From Arthrobacter humicola (GTDB lineage: Bacteria; Actinomycetota; Actinomycetes; Actinomycetales; Micrococcaceae), in contig NZ_JAFKON010000001.1 in the NCBI RefSeq assembly GCF_022803015.1, positions 744,001 to 808,000 on the forward strand: DNA of 64,000 nucleotides, written 5' to 3'. Under the pieces are notes generated by a model. That model ran no database searches, was not told where the DNA came from, and saw nothing but the letters and a program-made list of their open reading frames with translations. The position numbers were made by a program, and so were the translations under genes. Below are positions 1 through 8,732 of this stretch, piece after piece (within the stretch, counting starts at the first letter, position 1; the number at the start of each line of letters is the position of its first letter).

Positions 1-1133
1 GCGCCCGAGGCTCCATAGGCGTGACCGAGGGCCAGGGCGCCGCCGTCGAGGTTTGCCTGGTCAGGGTCGATTCCCAGCTGGTCAAAGCACGCGAGCGTCT
101 GGGCCGCGAAGGCCTCGTTGAATTCCACCAGGCCCACGTCCGCGGCACTCAGTCCGTGCGCCGCCAGGAGCCGTTCGGCCGCCGCGGCCGCGCCGATGCC
201 CAGCAGCTGCGGCGCCACTCCGGCAGTGTCGGTTCCCAGGACGAGCAGCCCGTCGGCGGCGCCCAGCTGCCGGGCCCGCTCCATGGACGTGACAACGACG
301 GCGGCGGCACCGTCGGCGTCGAAGCAGGAGTTACCGGCCGTGACCGTGCCGCCGCTGGCAAAAACGGGCGGAAAACGGGCCATCAGGGCCGGGCCAAGAC
401 TCGGCCGCGGCCCGTCGTCGGCTGCCGCGGACTCGCCGGAGCCGGCGGCGAGGGGCACGATTTCGGCGTCGAACGTCCCGGCGGCCGCGGCTGCCAGGGC
501 ACGTTGGTGGCTGCGGAGCGCGAAAGCGTCCTGGCGTTCCCGGCTGATGCCGAAGCGGGCGGCGACGTTTTCGGCCGCCACCCCCATGTCGGGGTCGCCG
601 AAGCTCAGTGGAGCGAACTGGGCCCGGCTGTAAAAGTCCGGGCTGCCGTCGTCGTTGCGGTGGGCGCGGAGCGGAGCCGTGCTGATGCTCTCGACGCCGC
701 CCGCGAGGTACAGGCCGCCGCCGCCCGCCGCGACCAGCCGGGAGGCCAGGACGATCGCGTCCAGACCGGAGCCGCATTGCCGGTCCACGGTGACGCCGGG
801 GACGGTGACCGGCAGGCCTGCCTCCAGCGCGGCGAGCCGGGCCACGTTTCCGCCGCCGCCCACGGCGTTGCCGATCACGACGTCGGTCACGGATTCCCCG
901 GTGCCGTCGCCGGCATCGGCGAGCAGGCTGCGGAGCACCGGAGCCAGGAGTTCGTGGGCGCGGAGCTTCTTCAGTGCCCCGTTGGCGCGGCACAGCGGCG
1001 TCCGGCGCGCGGCGATGATGACCGGCTGCCTGTCCTCAGGCAGCAGCCCCGGGAAAGACAGCCCGGGGAATGACGTTCCGCGGATCGGCCGCCCGGGTGC
1101 TGCCGGCCCGCTGCCCGCGCGCGGCTCAGCCAA
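1..1133 (-). CDS. Thiolase family protein (acetyl-CoA acyltransferase), 3' end outside window
   Basis: Thiolase that should cleave or condense acyl-CoAs in the cytosol. Translation of the minus strand shows PVIIAARRTP at the N-terminus, the nucleophilic cysteine in DRQCGSGLDA (about residue 120), NEAFAAQ, and GGALALGHAYGASG at the window edge, so only the last part carrying the second catalytic cysteine is missing. I place the start at a TTG (1131-1133) overlapping the stop of the upstream acyl-CoA ligase by 8 nt, with AGGA 9 nt before it; I saw no in-frame ATG or GTG between there and the thiolase core. The first ~35 residues are Pro/Gly-rich and may not all be translated. Pairing with an acyl-CoA ligase suggests fatty-acid or aromatic-acid catabolism; the substrate is unknown. 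Confidence 0.85.
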   Translation of the reverse strand, partial: MAEPRAGSGPAAPGRPIRGTSFPGLSFPGLLPEDRQPVIIAARRTPLCRANGALKKLRAHELLAPVLRSLLADAGDGTGESVTDVVIGNAVGGGGNVARLAALEAGLPVTVPGVTVDRQCGSGLDAIVLASRLVAAGGGGLYLAGGVESISTAPLRAHRNDDGSPDFYSRAQFAPLSFGDPDMGVAAENVAARFGISRERQDAFALRSHQRALAAAAAGTFDAEIVPLAAGSGESAAADDGPRPSLGPALMARFPPVFASGGTVTAGNSCFDADGAAAVVVTSMERARQLGAADGLLVLGTDTAGVAPQLLGIGAAAAAERLLAAHGLSAADVGLVEFNEAFAAQTLACFDQLGIDPDQANLDGGALALGHAYGASG

Positions 1134-2538
1134 GACGCCGGATCCTGGGATCGTTCCGCGCCACCCAGTCCAGCAGCAGCTGCCGGCTGATTTTGCCGCG
1201 GTCCGTCAGGGGCAGTTCCGTCAGCACGAAGTACTCCAGGGGGCGCTTGTTCCGGGCCAGCACATCGTCGATCCCGGACCGCAGCTGGGTGGCGGTGACC
1301 GCTCCGTGCGAGGGCACGACGCCGGCCACGACGCGCTGGCCGCGAAGATCGTCAAGCATGCCGGCCGCCACGGCCGCCGCGACGCCCGGGACGGAGGCCA
1401 GCGCCATCTCAACCTCATGCGGGTAGACGTTGGTGCCGGCGGTGATGATCATGTCGGAGCGGCGGCCCAGCATGTGCAGGGTCCCGTCGGAGAGGTGGCC
1501 CTGGTCCCCCACGGTGTACCAGCCGTCGAAACAGCGCAGCGCCTGGCCGTCGTCACCCCACAGGTAGCCGTTGCTGACCATGCCGCTGCGGACGCAGATG
1601 TTGCCGTCGCTGCCGTCCGGGAGTTCGGCGCCGTCGTCGTCGAGGATGCGGATTTCGACGCCGGGAAAGGGCTTCCCGATGCCGGTCCCGCCCGGCTCGA
1701 CGGGCTCGCCCGGACGCAACCCGGCGCCCGAGACGAAGCTGAGCTCGGAGGCGCCGTAGTACTCGAAAATGGTCGCGTTGGGGGCCCAGCGCCGGGCCGC
1801 CTCCAGCGTCCGGGCGTCCAGCTTGGAACCGGCGCAGATGATGCTGCGGACGCCGGAGGCATCGACACCGCCGGCCAGGCCCCGCTCGCTGAGCAGCCGG
1901 AGCATGGTGGGCACCAGGACCAGTCGGGTGATGCCGTCGTGGCTGACGGCCGCGTGGGCGGCGCCGACGTCGAAGTGGTCCAGGCTGTGGAACTCGGCGC
2001 CGGCGTACAGGCATTCGGCGAGGGCGTAGAGGTTCAGGCTTGCCGCGAGCGGTCCGGGAGCCAGGGACTTGTCGTCCTGCGTCAGTGCGAAGAATTCAAT
2101 GGAGGCCTCGAAGGATTCCTGCCAGGACCGCCGCGAGCGGGTGAACGCCTTGGGCACCGAGGTGGTGCCGGACGTCAGGCCGACCAGGAACGAGGTCTCC
2201 GGCGGCCCGTCGGCGAGCCCGGTCCCCAGCCCGGGAGCTGCACGCGCCGGACGCGTTTCCGACCCGGCGATGCGGGCGGTGATGCCGTCCTGGAGTTGCT
2301 GGGGCCAGGCGGGGTCCAACACGGCGCACTGCCGCTCGCCAGCGACGGCCGCGGCGAACGCTACGGCGAAGTGGGTTGAATTTTGTTCGGACAGCACGGT
2401 GATGGCCGGCGCCGAGGGCACCAGGGCCGCCGCTTTGTCCCGCAGGCCGGACCAGCTGAGGTGCTCGCCGGCCACGACGACGGCTGTCTCGTCGGGACGG
2501 TCATCGGCCCAGCGCTGGAGTCTGTCGAGAAAAGGCAT
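1126..2538 (-). CDS. AMP-dependent acyl-CoA synthetase/ligase
   Basis: Adenylate-forming enzyme (470 aa) expected to activate a carboxylic acid to its acyl-CoA. Family motifs are in order: P-loop TSGTTSVPK (122-130), YYGASE (260-265), YTVGD (341-345), and the C-terminal catalytic lysine in DRGKISRQ (K449). The usual glycine of TSGTTGxPK is Ser here. The start is the ATG beginning MPFLDRL: it lies 7 nt after a TAAAGT -10 box, as expected for a leaderless mRNA, and no homologous sequence is seen in the longer open frame. It is translationally coupled to the thiolase. At 470 residues it is shorter than typical FadD proteins, closer to small acyl-CoA synthetases. Substrate not predictable. Confidence 0.85.
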   Translation of the reverse strand: MPFLDRLQRWADDRPDETAVVVAGEHLSWSGLRDKAAALVPSAPAITVLSEQNSTHFAVAFAAAVAGERQCAVLDPAWPQQLQDGITARIAGSETRPARAAPGLGTGLADGPPETSFLVGLTSGTTSVPKAFTRSRRSWQESFEASIEFFALTQDDKSLAPGPLAASLNLYALAECLYAGAEFHSLDHFDVGAAHAAVSHDGITRLVLVPTMLRLLSERGLAGGVDASGVRSIICAGSKLDARTLEAARRWAPNATIFEYYGASELSFVSGAGLRPGEPVEPGGTGIGKPFPGVEIRILDDDGAELPDGSDGNICVRSGMVSNGYLWGDDGQALRCFDGWYTVGDQGHLSDGTLHMLGRRSDMIITAGTNVYPHEVEMALASVPGVAAAVAAGMLDDLRGQRVVAGVVPSHGAVTATQLRSGIDDVLARNKRPLEYFVLTELPLTDRGKISRQLLLDWVARNDPRIRRLG

Positions 2539-2545
2539 CGAACCA

Positions 2546-2551
2546 ACTTTA
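2546..2551 (-). promoter_or_regulatory. -10 element of acyl-CoA ligase promoter (leaderless)
   Basis: TAAAGT on the minus strand, 7 nt before the ATG, with no Shine-Dalgarno sequence. The spacing places the transcription start at or next to the start codon. Confidence 0.5.
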
Positions 2552-2584
2552 GCGTTGCCGGGCGCCGCGGCTGCGTGTGCGGGA

Positions 2585-2590
2585 TATTGT
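2585..2590 (+). promoter_or_regulatory. -10 element of metallopeptidase promoter (leaderless)
   Basis: TATTGT exactly 6 nt before the ATG at 2597, with no ribosome binding site between. It is divergent from the ligase -10 box, with 33 bp between the two hexamers. Confidence 0.5.
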
Positions 2591-2596
2591 GACTCC

Positions 2597-3484
2597 ATGA
2601 GCTTTAACGACAACGCCCCGCTGGACCCGTCACAAGTCCAGGACCGTCGCGGGATGGGCCGCGGCCCGATGATCGGCGGCGGGATCGGCGGCGGCATCAT
2701 CCTGCTGCTGGCAGCCCTCTTTGGCATCAATCCCCAGCTTCTCGAGGGTCTGGCCGGCACCGTCCAGGAGCCGCAGACGCAGAGCGAGGGCTCTGCCCCC
2801 GCCTGCCAGACCGGCGCCGACGCCGACGCCCGCCTCGACTGCAGGATCACCGGAACGGTCAACAGCCTGAACGCCTTCTGGCCGGCCTACCTGGCCCAGT
2901 ACAACACCAAGTACCCGCGGCCGAAGGCGGTGATCTTCACCGGCGGAACCAACACCGGCTGCGGCGCCGCCACCTCGGACGTGGGGCCGTTCTACTGCCC
3001 TGTCGACACCACGGCGTACTTCGATCCCGGCTTCTTCCAGGAGTTGGTGGACCGGTTTGGCTCCTCCGGAGGCCCCCTGGCGCAGGAATATGTGGTGGCC
3101 CACGAATTCGGCCACCACGTCCAGAACCTGCTTGGCGACCTCGACCGGGCGCAACAGGATCCGCAGGGCCCCGGTTCCGGGGGTGTCCGGGTTGAGCTCC
3201 AGGCCGACTGCTACGCGGGGCTGTGGGCCCACTATGCAACAACGCAGGCGGATCCCAAGACCGGCCAGCCCTATCTCGACCCCTTCACTGACCAGGACGT
3301 GAAGGACGCTCTGTCGGCGGCCTCGGCCGTCGGTGATGACCGTATCCAGAAAGCCGCCACGGGCCGCGTCTCACCGGAGGCGTGGACCCACGGATCAAGT
3401 GCCCAGCGGCAGAAGTGGTTCTACCAGGGGTACACCACCGGGGACATCAACAAGTGCGACACATTCGCGGTGGCAACGCCTTAG
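2597..3484 (+). CDS. Membrane-anchored neutral zinc metallopeptidase (YpfJ-like)
   Basis: 295-aa protein of the putative neutral zinc metallopeptidase family (Zn_peptidase, E. coli YpfJ type). The N-terminus has the family-typical basic/Gly stretch QDRRGMGRGPMIGGG followed by one membrane segment (about 25-44). The catalytic HEFGHH (HExxH, 169-174) lies in the C-terminal domain, which should face outside. The ATG start is set by the leaderless -10 box. The physiological substrate is unknown for the family. It is divergently transcribed from the acyl-CoA ligase and has no operon partner downstream on its strand. Confidence 0.85.
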   Translation: MSFNDNAPLDPSQVQDRRGMGRGPMIGGGIGGGIILLLAALFGINPQLLEGLAGTVQEPQTQSEGSAPACQTGADADARLDCRITGTVNSLNAFWPAYLAQYNTKYPRPKAVIFTGGTNTGCGAATSDVGPFYCPVDTTAYFDPGFFQELVDRFGSSGGPLAQEYVVAHEFGHHVQNLLGDLDRAQQDPQGPGSGGVRVELQADCYAGLWAHYATTQADPKTGQPYLDPFTDQDVKDALSAASAVGDDRIQKAATGRVSPEAWTHGSSAQRQKWFYQGYTTGDINKCDTFAVATP

Positions 3485-3485
3485 C

Positions 3486-3513
3486 CCCAGCCCCCTGGTC
3501 CCAGCCCTCTGGT
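3486..3513 (+). repeat. 14-bp tandem duplication just after the stop codon
   Basis: Two adjacent copies of cccagccc(c/t)ctggt begin 1 nt after the TAG of the metallopeptidase gene. One of a series of short duplications at gene 3' ends in this window. Confidence 0.75.
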
Positions 3514-3541
3514 CCCGACTCTCCGGCCTACACCCGAGGCC

Positions 3542-4138
3542 TCACCCGCGCGGCCGGCGCCGGACCGGGACCTCGACATAGCTGAGGAATCCGGCGTGGC
3601 CCAGGTGCCGGTGCTTCGCGTGCCACACGGGCCGGTACTGGTGCCCGAAGGGGTCGGTCACCAGTACCGACTCCAGGCGGTCGTTTCCGGCCAGGAGGCG
3701 GTCGACGTCGGCCAGCGCATTGCGCCGCGTCGCCAGACCGTCGATGTCCAGGCTCCAAAGCCCCAGCTCGGCATCGGTTCCGCGTTCCAGCTGCAGCGTC
3801 TCGAACAGTCCGGCCACGAGCCCGGCGAGCCCGGCGGGGTCAACCCGCTGCAGCCGGTGGGACTCGGGATGCACGTCACGCGCCTCGGCGAGGGCCTGGC
3901 GCAGCCAGTGGAACTCCACCGATCCCAGGGGCGGTCCCATGCGCAGGCGGCGGTTCTCGTCCAGCTCCAGCCGGTACGTAGCGGCGCTGCGGTCCATGAT
4001 GCACGGAGCTTCGCCGACATATTCGAAGTCGGCCAGCAGGGCTTCCCGGGACCGGTAGTAGGAGAAGTCGCCGCTGTCCTCGACAACCACGAAGTCCTTG
4101 CCGGCATCGGAGGGCCGCGGCGGTGGCGTGGCATCCAT
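3542..4138 (-). CDS. Uncharacterised 198-aa protein
   Basis: No function recognised. A soluble, acidic 198-residue protein with no signal peptide or membrane segment. The N-terminal half contains DFSYYRSREALLADFEYVGE and a Leu/Arg-rich region; the C-terminal half contains DPFGHQYRPVWHAKHRHLGH, unusually rich in His and Tyr. The start is well supported: AGGAGG lies 9 nt before the ATG. Codon use looks normal for the neighbourhood. It lies downstream of the suf operon terminator on the same strand, so it is probably its own unit; a weak -10 (TAAAGA) is present around 4195-4205. Likely a lineage-specific conserved hypothetical protein. Confidence 0.7.
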   Translation of the reverse strand: MDATPPPRPSDAGKDFVVVEDSGDFSYYRSREALLADFEYVGEAPCIMDRSAATYRLELDENRRLRMGPPLGSVEFHWLRQALAEARDVHPESHRLQRVDPAGLAGLVAGLFETLQLERGTDAELGLWSLDIDGLATRRNALADVDRLLAGNDRLESVLVTDPFGHQYRPVWHAKHRHLGHAGFLSYVEVPVRRRPRG

Positions 4139-4266
4139 TCCCGTGTGCCTCCTGTTCGACGGCGTGCCCGGCCCGAAGCGCGTGGACCCGTTGTCTTTAT
4201 CAGACCACCGCCGGGACGATATGGGAACGGCGGCGGGAATGCCGGAAGGAAATGACGGAGAGAAAT

Positions 4267-4309
4267 AACGACGGCGGCCCCGCCTCAATGAGGTGGGGCC
4301 GCCGTCGTT
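4267..4309 (-). terminator. Rho-independent terminator of the suf operon
   Basis: Long inverted repeat: AACGACGGCGGCCCC paired with GGGGCCGCCGTCGTT, extended by an inner CCTCA/AGG stem with a 3-nt loop. On the minus strand it is followed by a T-rich stretch (TTATTTCTC), so it ends transcription arriving from the suf genes. Confidence 0.85.
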
Positions 4310-4359
4310 CACGCCCGGGCCATGCCGGCCCGGACGTGCGGTAAAGCTGTGGTGCGGAT

Positions 4360-4692
4360 CTAGATGTTGAAGCCCAGGGCGCGCATCTGGTCGCGGCCGT
4401 CCTCGGTGATCCGTTCCGGACCCCATGGCGGCATCCACACCCAGTTGAGCCGCCAATCGTCGACGATCCCGTCCAGGGCCTTGCCGACCTGCTCCTCGAT
4501 CACGTCGGTGAGCGGGCATGCGGCGGTGGTGAGCGTCATGTCGATCAGCAGGGCGCCGTCGTCGTCGGAGTATTTCAGACCGTACAGCAGGCCCAGATCA
4601 ACGATGTTCACCCCGAGTTCCGGGTCGATCACATCCTTGAGCGCCTCTTCGACATCCTCGAGGCCCGTGCGGGCCACATTGAGTTCGGTCAT
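4360..4692 (-). CDS. DUF59/MIP18-family Fe-S assembly protein (SufT-like)
   Basis: 110-aa metal-sulfur cluster assembly factor of the DUF59 (PaaD/MIP18/SufT) family. Seen: the hallmark VIDPELGVNIVDLGLLYGL near the N-terminus and the conserved reactive cysteine in TTAACPLTD (C59). In actinobacteria it is usually the last gene of the suf operon and acts as an auxiliary factor in Fe-S protein maturation. It starts 13 nt after the sufC stop and is followed by a strong terminator, so it is the 3' end of the operon. Direct juxtaposition to sufC leaves no room for the sufS and sufU genes that commonly sit between them. Confidence 0.9.
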   Translation of the reverse strand: MTELNVARTGLEDVEEALKDVIDPELGVNIVDLGLLYGLKYSDDDGALLIDMTLTTAACPLTDVIEEQVGKALDGIVDDWRLNWVWMPPWGPERITEDGRDQMRALGFNI

Positions 4693-4705
4693 TGCGGAGT
4701 CCTAA

Positions 4706-5503
4706 CTACGCCTGGGCTGCAGCCGAGGCGGCAGCGATGGTGGCCGCCCCTGCGCCGGTGGCGTAGCGGTCGTAGCCTTCGTCTTCGAGGCGGTCGGCGA
4801 GCTCCGGGCCGCCCTCTTCCACAACCTGGCCATCGACGAACACGTGCACGAAGTCCGGCTTGATGTAGCGCAGGATCCGGGTGTAGTGCGTGATGAGCAG
4901 GGTGCCCATGTTGCCTTCGCCGTGGGCGCGGTTGACGCCCTCGGAGACAACCTTGAGCGCGTCGACGTCCAGGCCGGAGTCCGTCTCGTCGAGGATGGCG
5001 AACTTCGGCTTGAAGAGCTCGAGCTGGAGGATCTCGACGCGCTTCTTCTCGCCGCCGGAAAAGCCTTCGTTGACGTTGCGCTGGGTGAAGTCGGCGTCGA
5101 TGCGCAGCTGCGCCATCGCGGCCTTGACGTCCTTGGTCCACGTGCGCAGCTTGGGGGCTTCGCCGTCGATCGCGGTCTTGGCGGTGCGCAGGAAGTTGGT
5201 CATGCTCACGCCCGGGACCTCGACGGGGTACTGCATGGCCAGGAACAGGCCGGCGCGGGCGCGCTCGTCGACGCTCATGGCGAGGACGTCTTCACCGTCG
5301 AGGGTGATCGTGCCGGAGGTGACGTTGTAGCGCGGGTGCCCGGCGATGGTGGACGCCAGCGTGGACTTGCCGGAGCCGTTGGGGCCCATGATGGCGTGCG
5401 TCTCGCCGGTCCTGATGGTCAGGCTGACGCCCTTCAGGATTTCCTTGGTGCCCTGCTCGGTGTCAATGCTGACGTGCAGGTCCTTGATCTCAAGAGTCGA
5501 CAT
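4706..5503 (-). CDS. sufC: SufC, Fe-S cluster assembly ATPase
   Basis: 265-aa soluble ABC-type ATPase that powers the SufBCD scaffold. Seen: Walker A GPNGSGKST (40-48), ABC signature FSGGEKKR (148-155) and Walker B with the SufC-typical FAILDETDSGLD (168-179). The start is the ATG of MSTLEIKDL with an AGGAG-type site 9-10 nt upstream; an extra 7 codons in the open frame lack one. It has no membrane domain, as expected. It is cotranscribed after the Rieske ferredoxin gene with an 88-nt gap. Confidence 0.95.
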   Translation of the reverse strand: MSTLEIKDLHVSIDTEQGTKEILKGVSLTIRTGETHAIMGPNGSGKSTLASTIAGHPRYNVTSGTITLDGEDVLAMSVDERARAGLFLAMQYPVEVPGVSMTNFLRTAKTAIDGEAPKLRTWTKDVKAAMAQLRIDADFTQRNVNEGFSGGEKKRVEILQLELFKPKFAILDETDSGLDVDALKVVSEGVNRAHGEGNMGTLLITHYTRILRYIKPDFVHVFVDGQVVEEGGPELADRLEDEGYDRYATGAGAATIAAASAAAQA

Positions 5504-5591
5504 GTGTCTTGTTCTCCTCTGCACCGTGCCCTCGGCACTGTGCGTTTTCTTGGCGATAAGTTTTCTTGTGCGGGATGCCGGCTGCAGGCAG

Positions 5592-5951
5592 CTAGCTGAA
5601 GGTGGGAGCCTCGGCGCCGTTCAGGACGTTGGTGAAGTCGACGTAGACCTCGTCATCCAGGACGGTCACGGCAAACACGGGAACGGGATCATAGGCCGGC
5701 AGCTGGAGCGGCTCGCCGCTGCGCAGGTCGAACTGGGAGCCGTGGCCCCAGCACTCGATCTTGCAGCCTTCGACTTCTCCTTCGGAGAGGGAGATGTCCG
5801 CGTGCGAGCAGGTGTCGCCGATGGCGTGGATCTCCCCCATCGAGTCCTTCACGATCGCTACCGGGTAGTCGTCGATCAGGATCCGCAGCGCCTGCTTGAG
5901 TTGGATCTCGCTGGCGTTGCAGACTAGCTCGCCCTTTGGCTGTTCAGTCAT
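5592..5951 (-). CDS. Rieske-type [2Fe-2S] ferredoxin in suf operon
   Basis: 119-aa Rieske protein. The cluster ligands are visible as C-x-H in TCSHADISL (C48, H50) and C-x2-H in ECWGHGSQFDL (C67, H70), the pattern of non-heme iron oxygenase ferredoxin subunits. Its position between sufD and sufC is conserved in actinobacterial suf operons as I recall them, and suggests electron supply or a chaperone role in cluster assembly rather than service to a dioxygenase; none is encoded nearby. The start is the ATG of MTEQPKGE, 31 nt after the sufD stop. Confidence 0.9.
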   Translation of the reverse strand: MTEQPKGELVCNASEIQLKQALRILIDDYPVAIVKDSMGEIHAIGDTCSHADISLSEGEVEGCKIECWGHGSQFDLRSGEPLQLPAYDPVPVFAVTVLDDEVYVDFTNVLNGAEAPTFS

Positions 5952-5982
5952 TGATGTCGTCCGTGTTCTCTCGTGCTGCGCA

Positions 5983-7269
5983 CTAGTGGTTGGTTGCCGC
6001 GAGTTCGCGCTCGACGGCATCCGTGAGGCGCTCTTCGATGGCCGGAACGTTGATCTTCTGGATGATCTCGTTCAGGAACCCGCGGACCACCAGGCGGCGG
6101 GCCACTTCTTCCGGGATGCCACGGGCCATCAGGTAGAACAGGTGCTGATCATCGAATCGTCCGGTGGCGCTGGCGTGGCCGGCGCCGGCGATCAGGCCGG
6201 TCTCAATCTCAAGGTTCGGCACGGAATCGGCGCGGGCACCGTCGGTCAGGACCAGGTTGCGGTTGGCCTCGTAGGTGTCGGTGCCTTCTGCTTCCTTGCG
6301 GATCAGAACGTCACCGACCCATACGGTGTGCGCGTTGCGGCCCTGCAGGGCGCCCTTGTACAGGACGTTGGACTTGCAGTTGGCCACGGCGTGGTCCACG
6401 AACAGGCGCTGCTCGAGGTGCTGGCCGGCGTCGGCGAAGTACAGGCCGAACAGTTCCACTTCGGCGCCCGGGGCGGTGAAGCGTGCCGAGGGCGTGACGC
6501 GCACGAGGTCGCCGCCGAGGCTGACCACAATGTGCTTGAACTTCGCGTCGCGGCCGAGCTTCGCCTGCTGGGAGGAAGCGTGGACGGCGTCGTCGTTCCA
6601 TTCCTGGAGCGAGATGACGGTCAGCTGCGCGCCCTCCTCAACGAGGATTTCGATGTTTTCCGAGACGACGGCGGTGCCCTGGTGGTCCAGGACGACGACC
6701 GACTTGGAGAACCGTTCCGCGACGATCACGACGTGCTGTGCGGAAGCTTCGGTGCCCTGGCCGGTCAGCAGCACGCTGACCTCGCCCTCCACCTCGACCT
6801 CGGACGGGACCGTGATGACAGTGGCCTCGGCGAAGTTCTCCCAGGCGTTCGCGGAGACGCGGTCCTCGGGGATGGCGGCGGAGCCGATCCGGCGGTCGTC
6901 ACGGCCCACGGTCTCGACCCTGACGCTGTCCGGAGCGGTGACGCTCACGGCCGGCGCCGCACCGGTGAGGACCTCGGTGTGCAGGCCGCGGAGGCGCTTG
7001 AGCGGGGTGAAGCGCCAGTCCTCCTCCATGCCGGTCAGCGGTTTGAAGTCCGCCAGCTTGTAGGAGGTCAGGCGGCCGGCGCGTGAGCTGTCCGGTACGC
7101 CGACGCCGCCGCCGTGCGAGTGGCGTTTGACGGCCTCGCCGGCCAGCGGCGCCTTGGACTCCGCGGCGTTCAGCGGTGAGAGGCTTTCGCCTTCCTCGGT
7201 GAAGCCGTTGATGAACGGCTGGGCTGAGGGCGCGCCGATGCGGGCCTTTTCAGTAGTGATGTCAGTCAT
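5983..7269 (-). CDS. sufD: SufD, Fe-S cluster assembly scaffold subunit
   Basis: 428-aa beta-helical partner of SufB in the SufBC2D complex. The C-terminal half carries the SufB/SufD signature, including GAGHASATGRFDDQHLFYLM and a conserved ending ARRLVVRGFLNEII. The ATG overlaps the sufB TAA by one nucleotide (TAATG), so translation is coupled. Length matches the actinobacterial family. Confidence 0.95.
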   Translation of the reverse strand: MTDITTEKARIGAPSAQPFINGFTEEGESLSPLNAAESKAPLAGEAVKRHSHGGGVGVPDSSRAGRLTSYKLADFKPLTGMEEDWRFTPLKRLRGLHTEVLTGAAPAVSVTAPDSVRVETVGRDDRRIGSAAIPEDRVSANAWENFAEATVITVPSEVEVEGEVSVLLTGQGTEASAQHVVIVAERFSKSVVVLDHQGTAVVSENIEILVEEGAQLTVISLQEWNDDAVHASSQQAKLGRDAKFKHIVVSLGGDLVRVTPSARFTAPGAEVELFGLYFADAGQHLEQRLFVDHAVANCKSNVLYKGALQGRNAHTVWVGDVLIRKEAEGTDTYEANRNLVLTDGARADSVPNLEIETGLIAGAGHASATGRFDDQHLFYLMARGIPEEVARRLVVRGFLNEIIQKINVPAIEERLTDAVERELAATNH

Positions 7270-8732
7270 TAACCGACCGATCCTTCCATCTGCAGTTCAA
7301 TCAGTCGGTTCAGCTCGAGGGCGTATTCCATCGGCAGTTCGCGGGCAATCGGCTCGATGAAGCCGCGGACGATCATCGCCATGGCCTCGTCTTCGCGCAT
7401 GCCGCGGGACATCAGGTAGAACAACTGCTCTTCGCTGACCCGCGAGACCGTGGCCTCGTGGCCCATCGTGACGTCGTCCTCGCGGATGTCGATGTACGGG
7501 TAGGTATCCGACCGGCTGATGGTGTCCACCAGGAGGGCGTCGCAGCGGACCGTGTTGGCCGAGTGCTTGGCGCCTTCGCGGACCTGGACCAGGCCGCGGT
7601 AGGCAGCACGGCCGCCGCCGCGGGCCACGGACTTGGAGATGATCGAGCTCTTGGTGTTGGGCGCGATGTGGACCATCTTGGAGCCGGTGTCCTGGTGCTG
7701 GCCTTCGCCGGCGAACGCGATGGACAGGGTCTCGCCCTTGGCGCCTTCGCCCACGAGGTAGACGGCCGGGTACTTCATGGTGACCTTGGAGCCGATGTTG
7801 CCATCGATCCACTCCATGGTGGCGTTCTCTTCGCAGATGGCGCGCTTGGTCACCAGGTTGTACACGTTGGTGGACCAGTTCTGGATGGTCGTGTAGCGGA
7901 CGCGGGCGCCCTTCTTCACGATGATTTCCACGACGGCGGAGTGCAGCGAGTCCGAGGTGTAGATCGGCGCGGTGCAGCCTTCGATGTAGTGGACGTAGGA
8001 GTCCTCGTCGGCGATGATCAGCGTGCGCTCGAACTGGCCCATGTTTTCCGTGTTGATGCGGAAGTAGGCCTGCAGCGGGATGTCCACGTGGACGCCCTTG
8101 GGCACGTACACGAAGGAACCGCCGGACCAGACGGCCGTGTTCAGCGACGCGAACTTGTTATCGCCCACCGGGATGATGGTGCCGAAGTACTCCTGGAAGA
8201 TCTCCGGGTGCTCGCGCAGCGCGGTGTCGGTGTCCAGGAAGATGACGCCCTGGGCTTCCAGGTCCTCGCGGATCTGGTGGTAGACCACTTCAGACTCGTA
8301 CTGGGCGGCGACGCCGGAGACGAGGCGGCTGCGCTCGGCTTCCGGGATGCCCAGCTTCTCGTAGGTGTTCCGGATGTCCTCGGGCAGGTCTTCCCAGGTG
8401 GCGGCCTGCTTCTCGGTGGAGCGCACGAAGTACTTGATGTTGTCGAAGTCGATGCCGGACAGGTCCGCGCCCCAGGTGGGCATGGGCTTGCGGTCGAAGT
8501 ACTTCAGGCCCTTGAGCCGGAGGTCGAGCATCCATTCCGGCTCGTTCTTCTTGGCCGAAATATCGCGAACAACGTCTTCGTCGATGCCGCGGCGGGCGTT
8601 GGCCCCGACGTCGTTCTTGTCGGCCCAGCCGTACTCATAGGTGCCAATTCCGTGGAGCTCGGGATTCTTTTCCAGAATCTCCGAAATCACAGTAGAGCCA
8701 GCAACCTTCTTCTCTGATAGTTGGTCCGTCAT
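7269..8732 (-). CDS. sufB: SufB, Fe-S cluster assembly scaffold
   Basis: 487-aa core scaffold of the SUF machinery. Conserved blocks include [31 protein letters not shown] and [20 protein letters not shown]. No intein is present, unlike some mycobacterial SufB proteins. A GTG (8733-8735) lies directly before the ATG; I prefer the ATG because AAAGG lies 5 nt upstream of it and only 2 nt before the GTG. The start region overlaps the sufR stop. Confidence 0.95.
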   Translation of the reverse strand: MTDQLSEKKVAGSTVISEILEKNPELHGIGTYEYGWADKNDVGANARRGIDEDVVRDISAKKNEPEWMLDLRLKGLKYFDRKPMPTWGADLSGIDFDNIKYFVRSTEKQAATWEDLPEDIRNTYEKLGIPEAERSRLVSGVAAQYESEVVYHQIREDLEAQGVIFLDTDTALREHPEIFQEYFGTIIPVGDNKFASLNTAVWSGGSFVYVPKGVHVDIPLQAYFRINTENMGQFERTLIIADEDSYVHYIEGCTAPIYTSDSLHSAVVEIIVKKGARVRYTTIQNWSTNVYNLVTKRAICEENATMEWIDGNIGSKVTMKYPAVYLVGEGAKGETLSIAFAGEGQHQDTGSKMVHIAPNTKSSIISKSVARGGGRAAYRGLVQVREGAKHSANTVRCDALLVDTISRSDTYPYIDIREDDVTMGHEATVSRVSEEQLFYLMSRGMREDEAMAMIVRGFIEPIARELPMEYALELNRLIELQMEGSVG

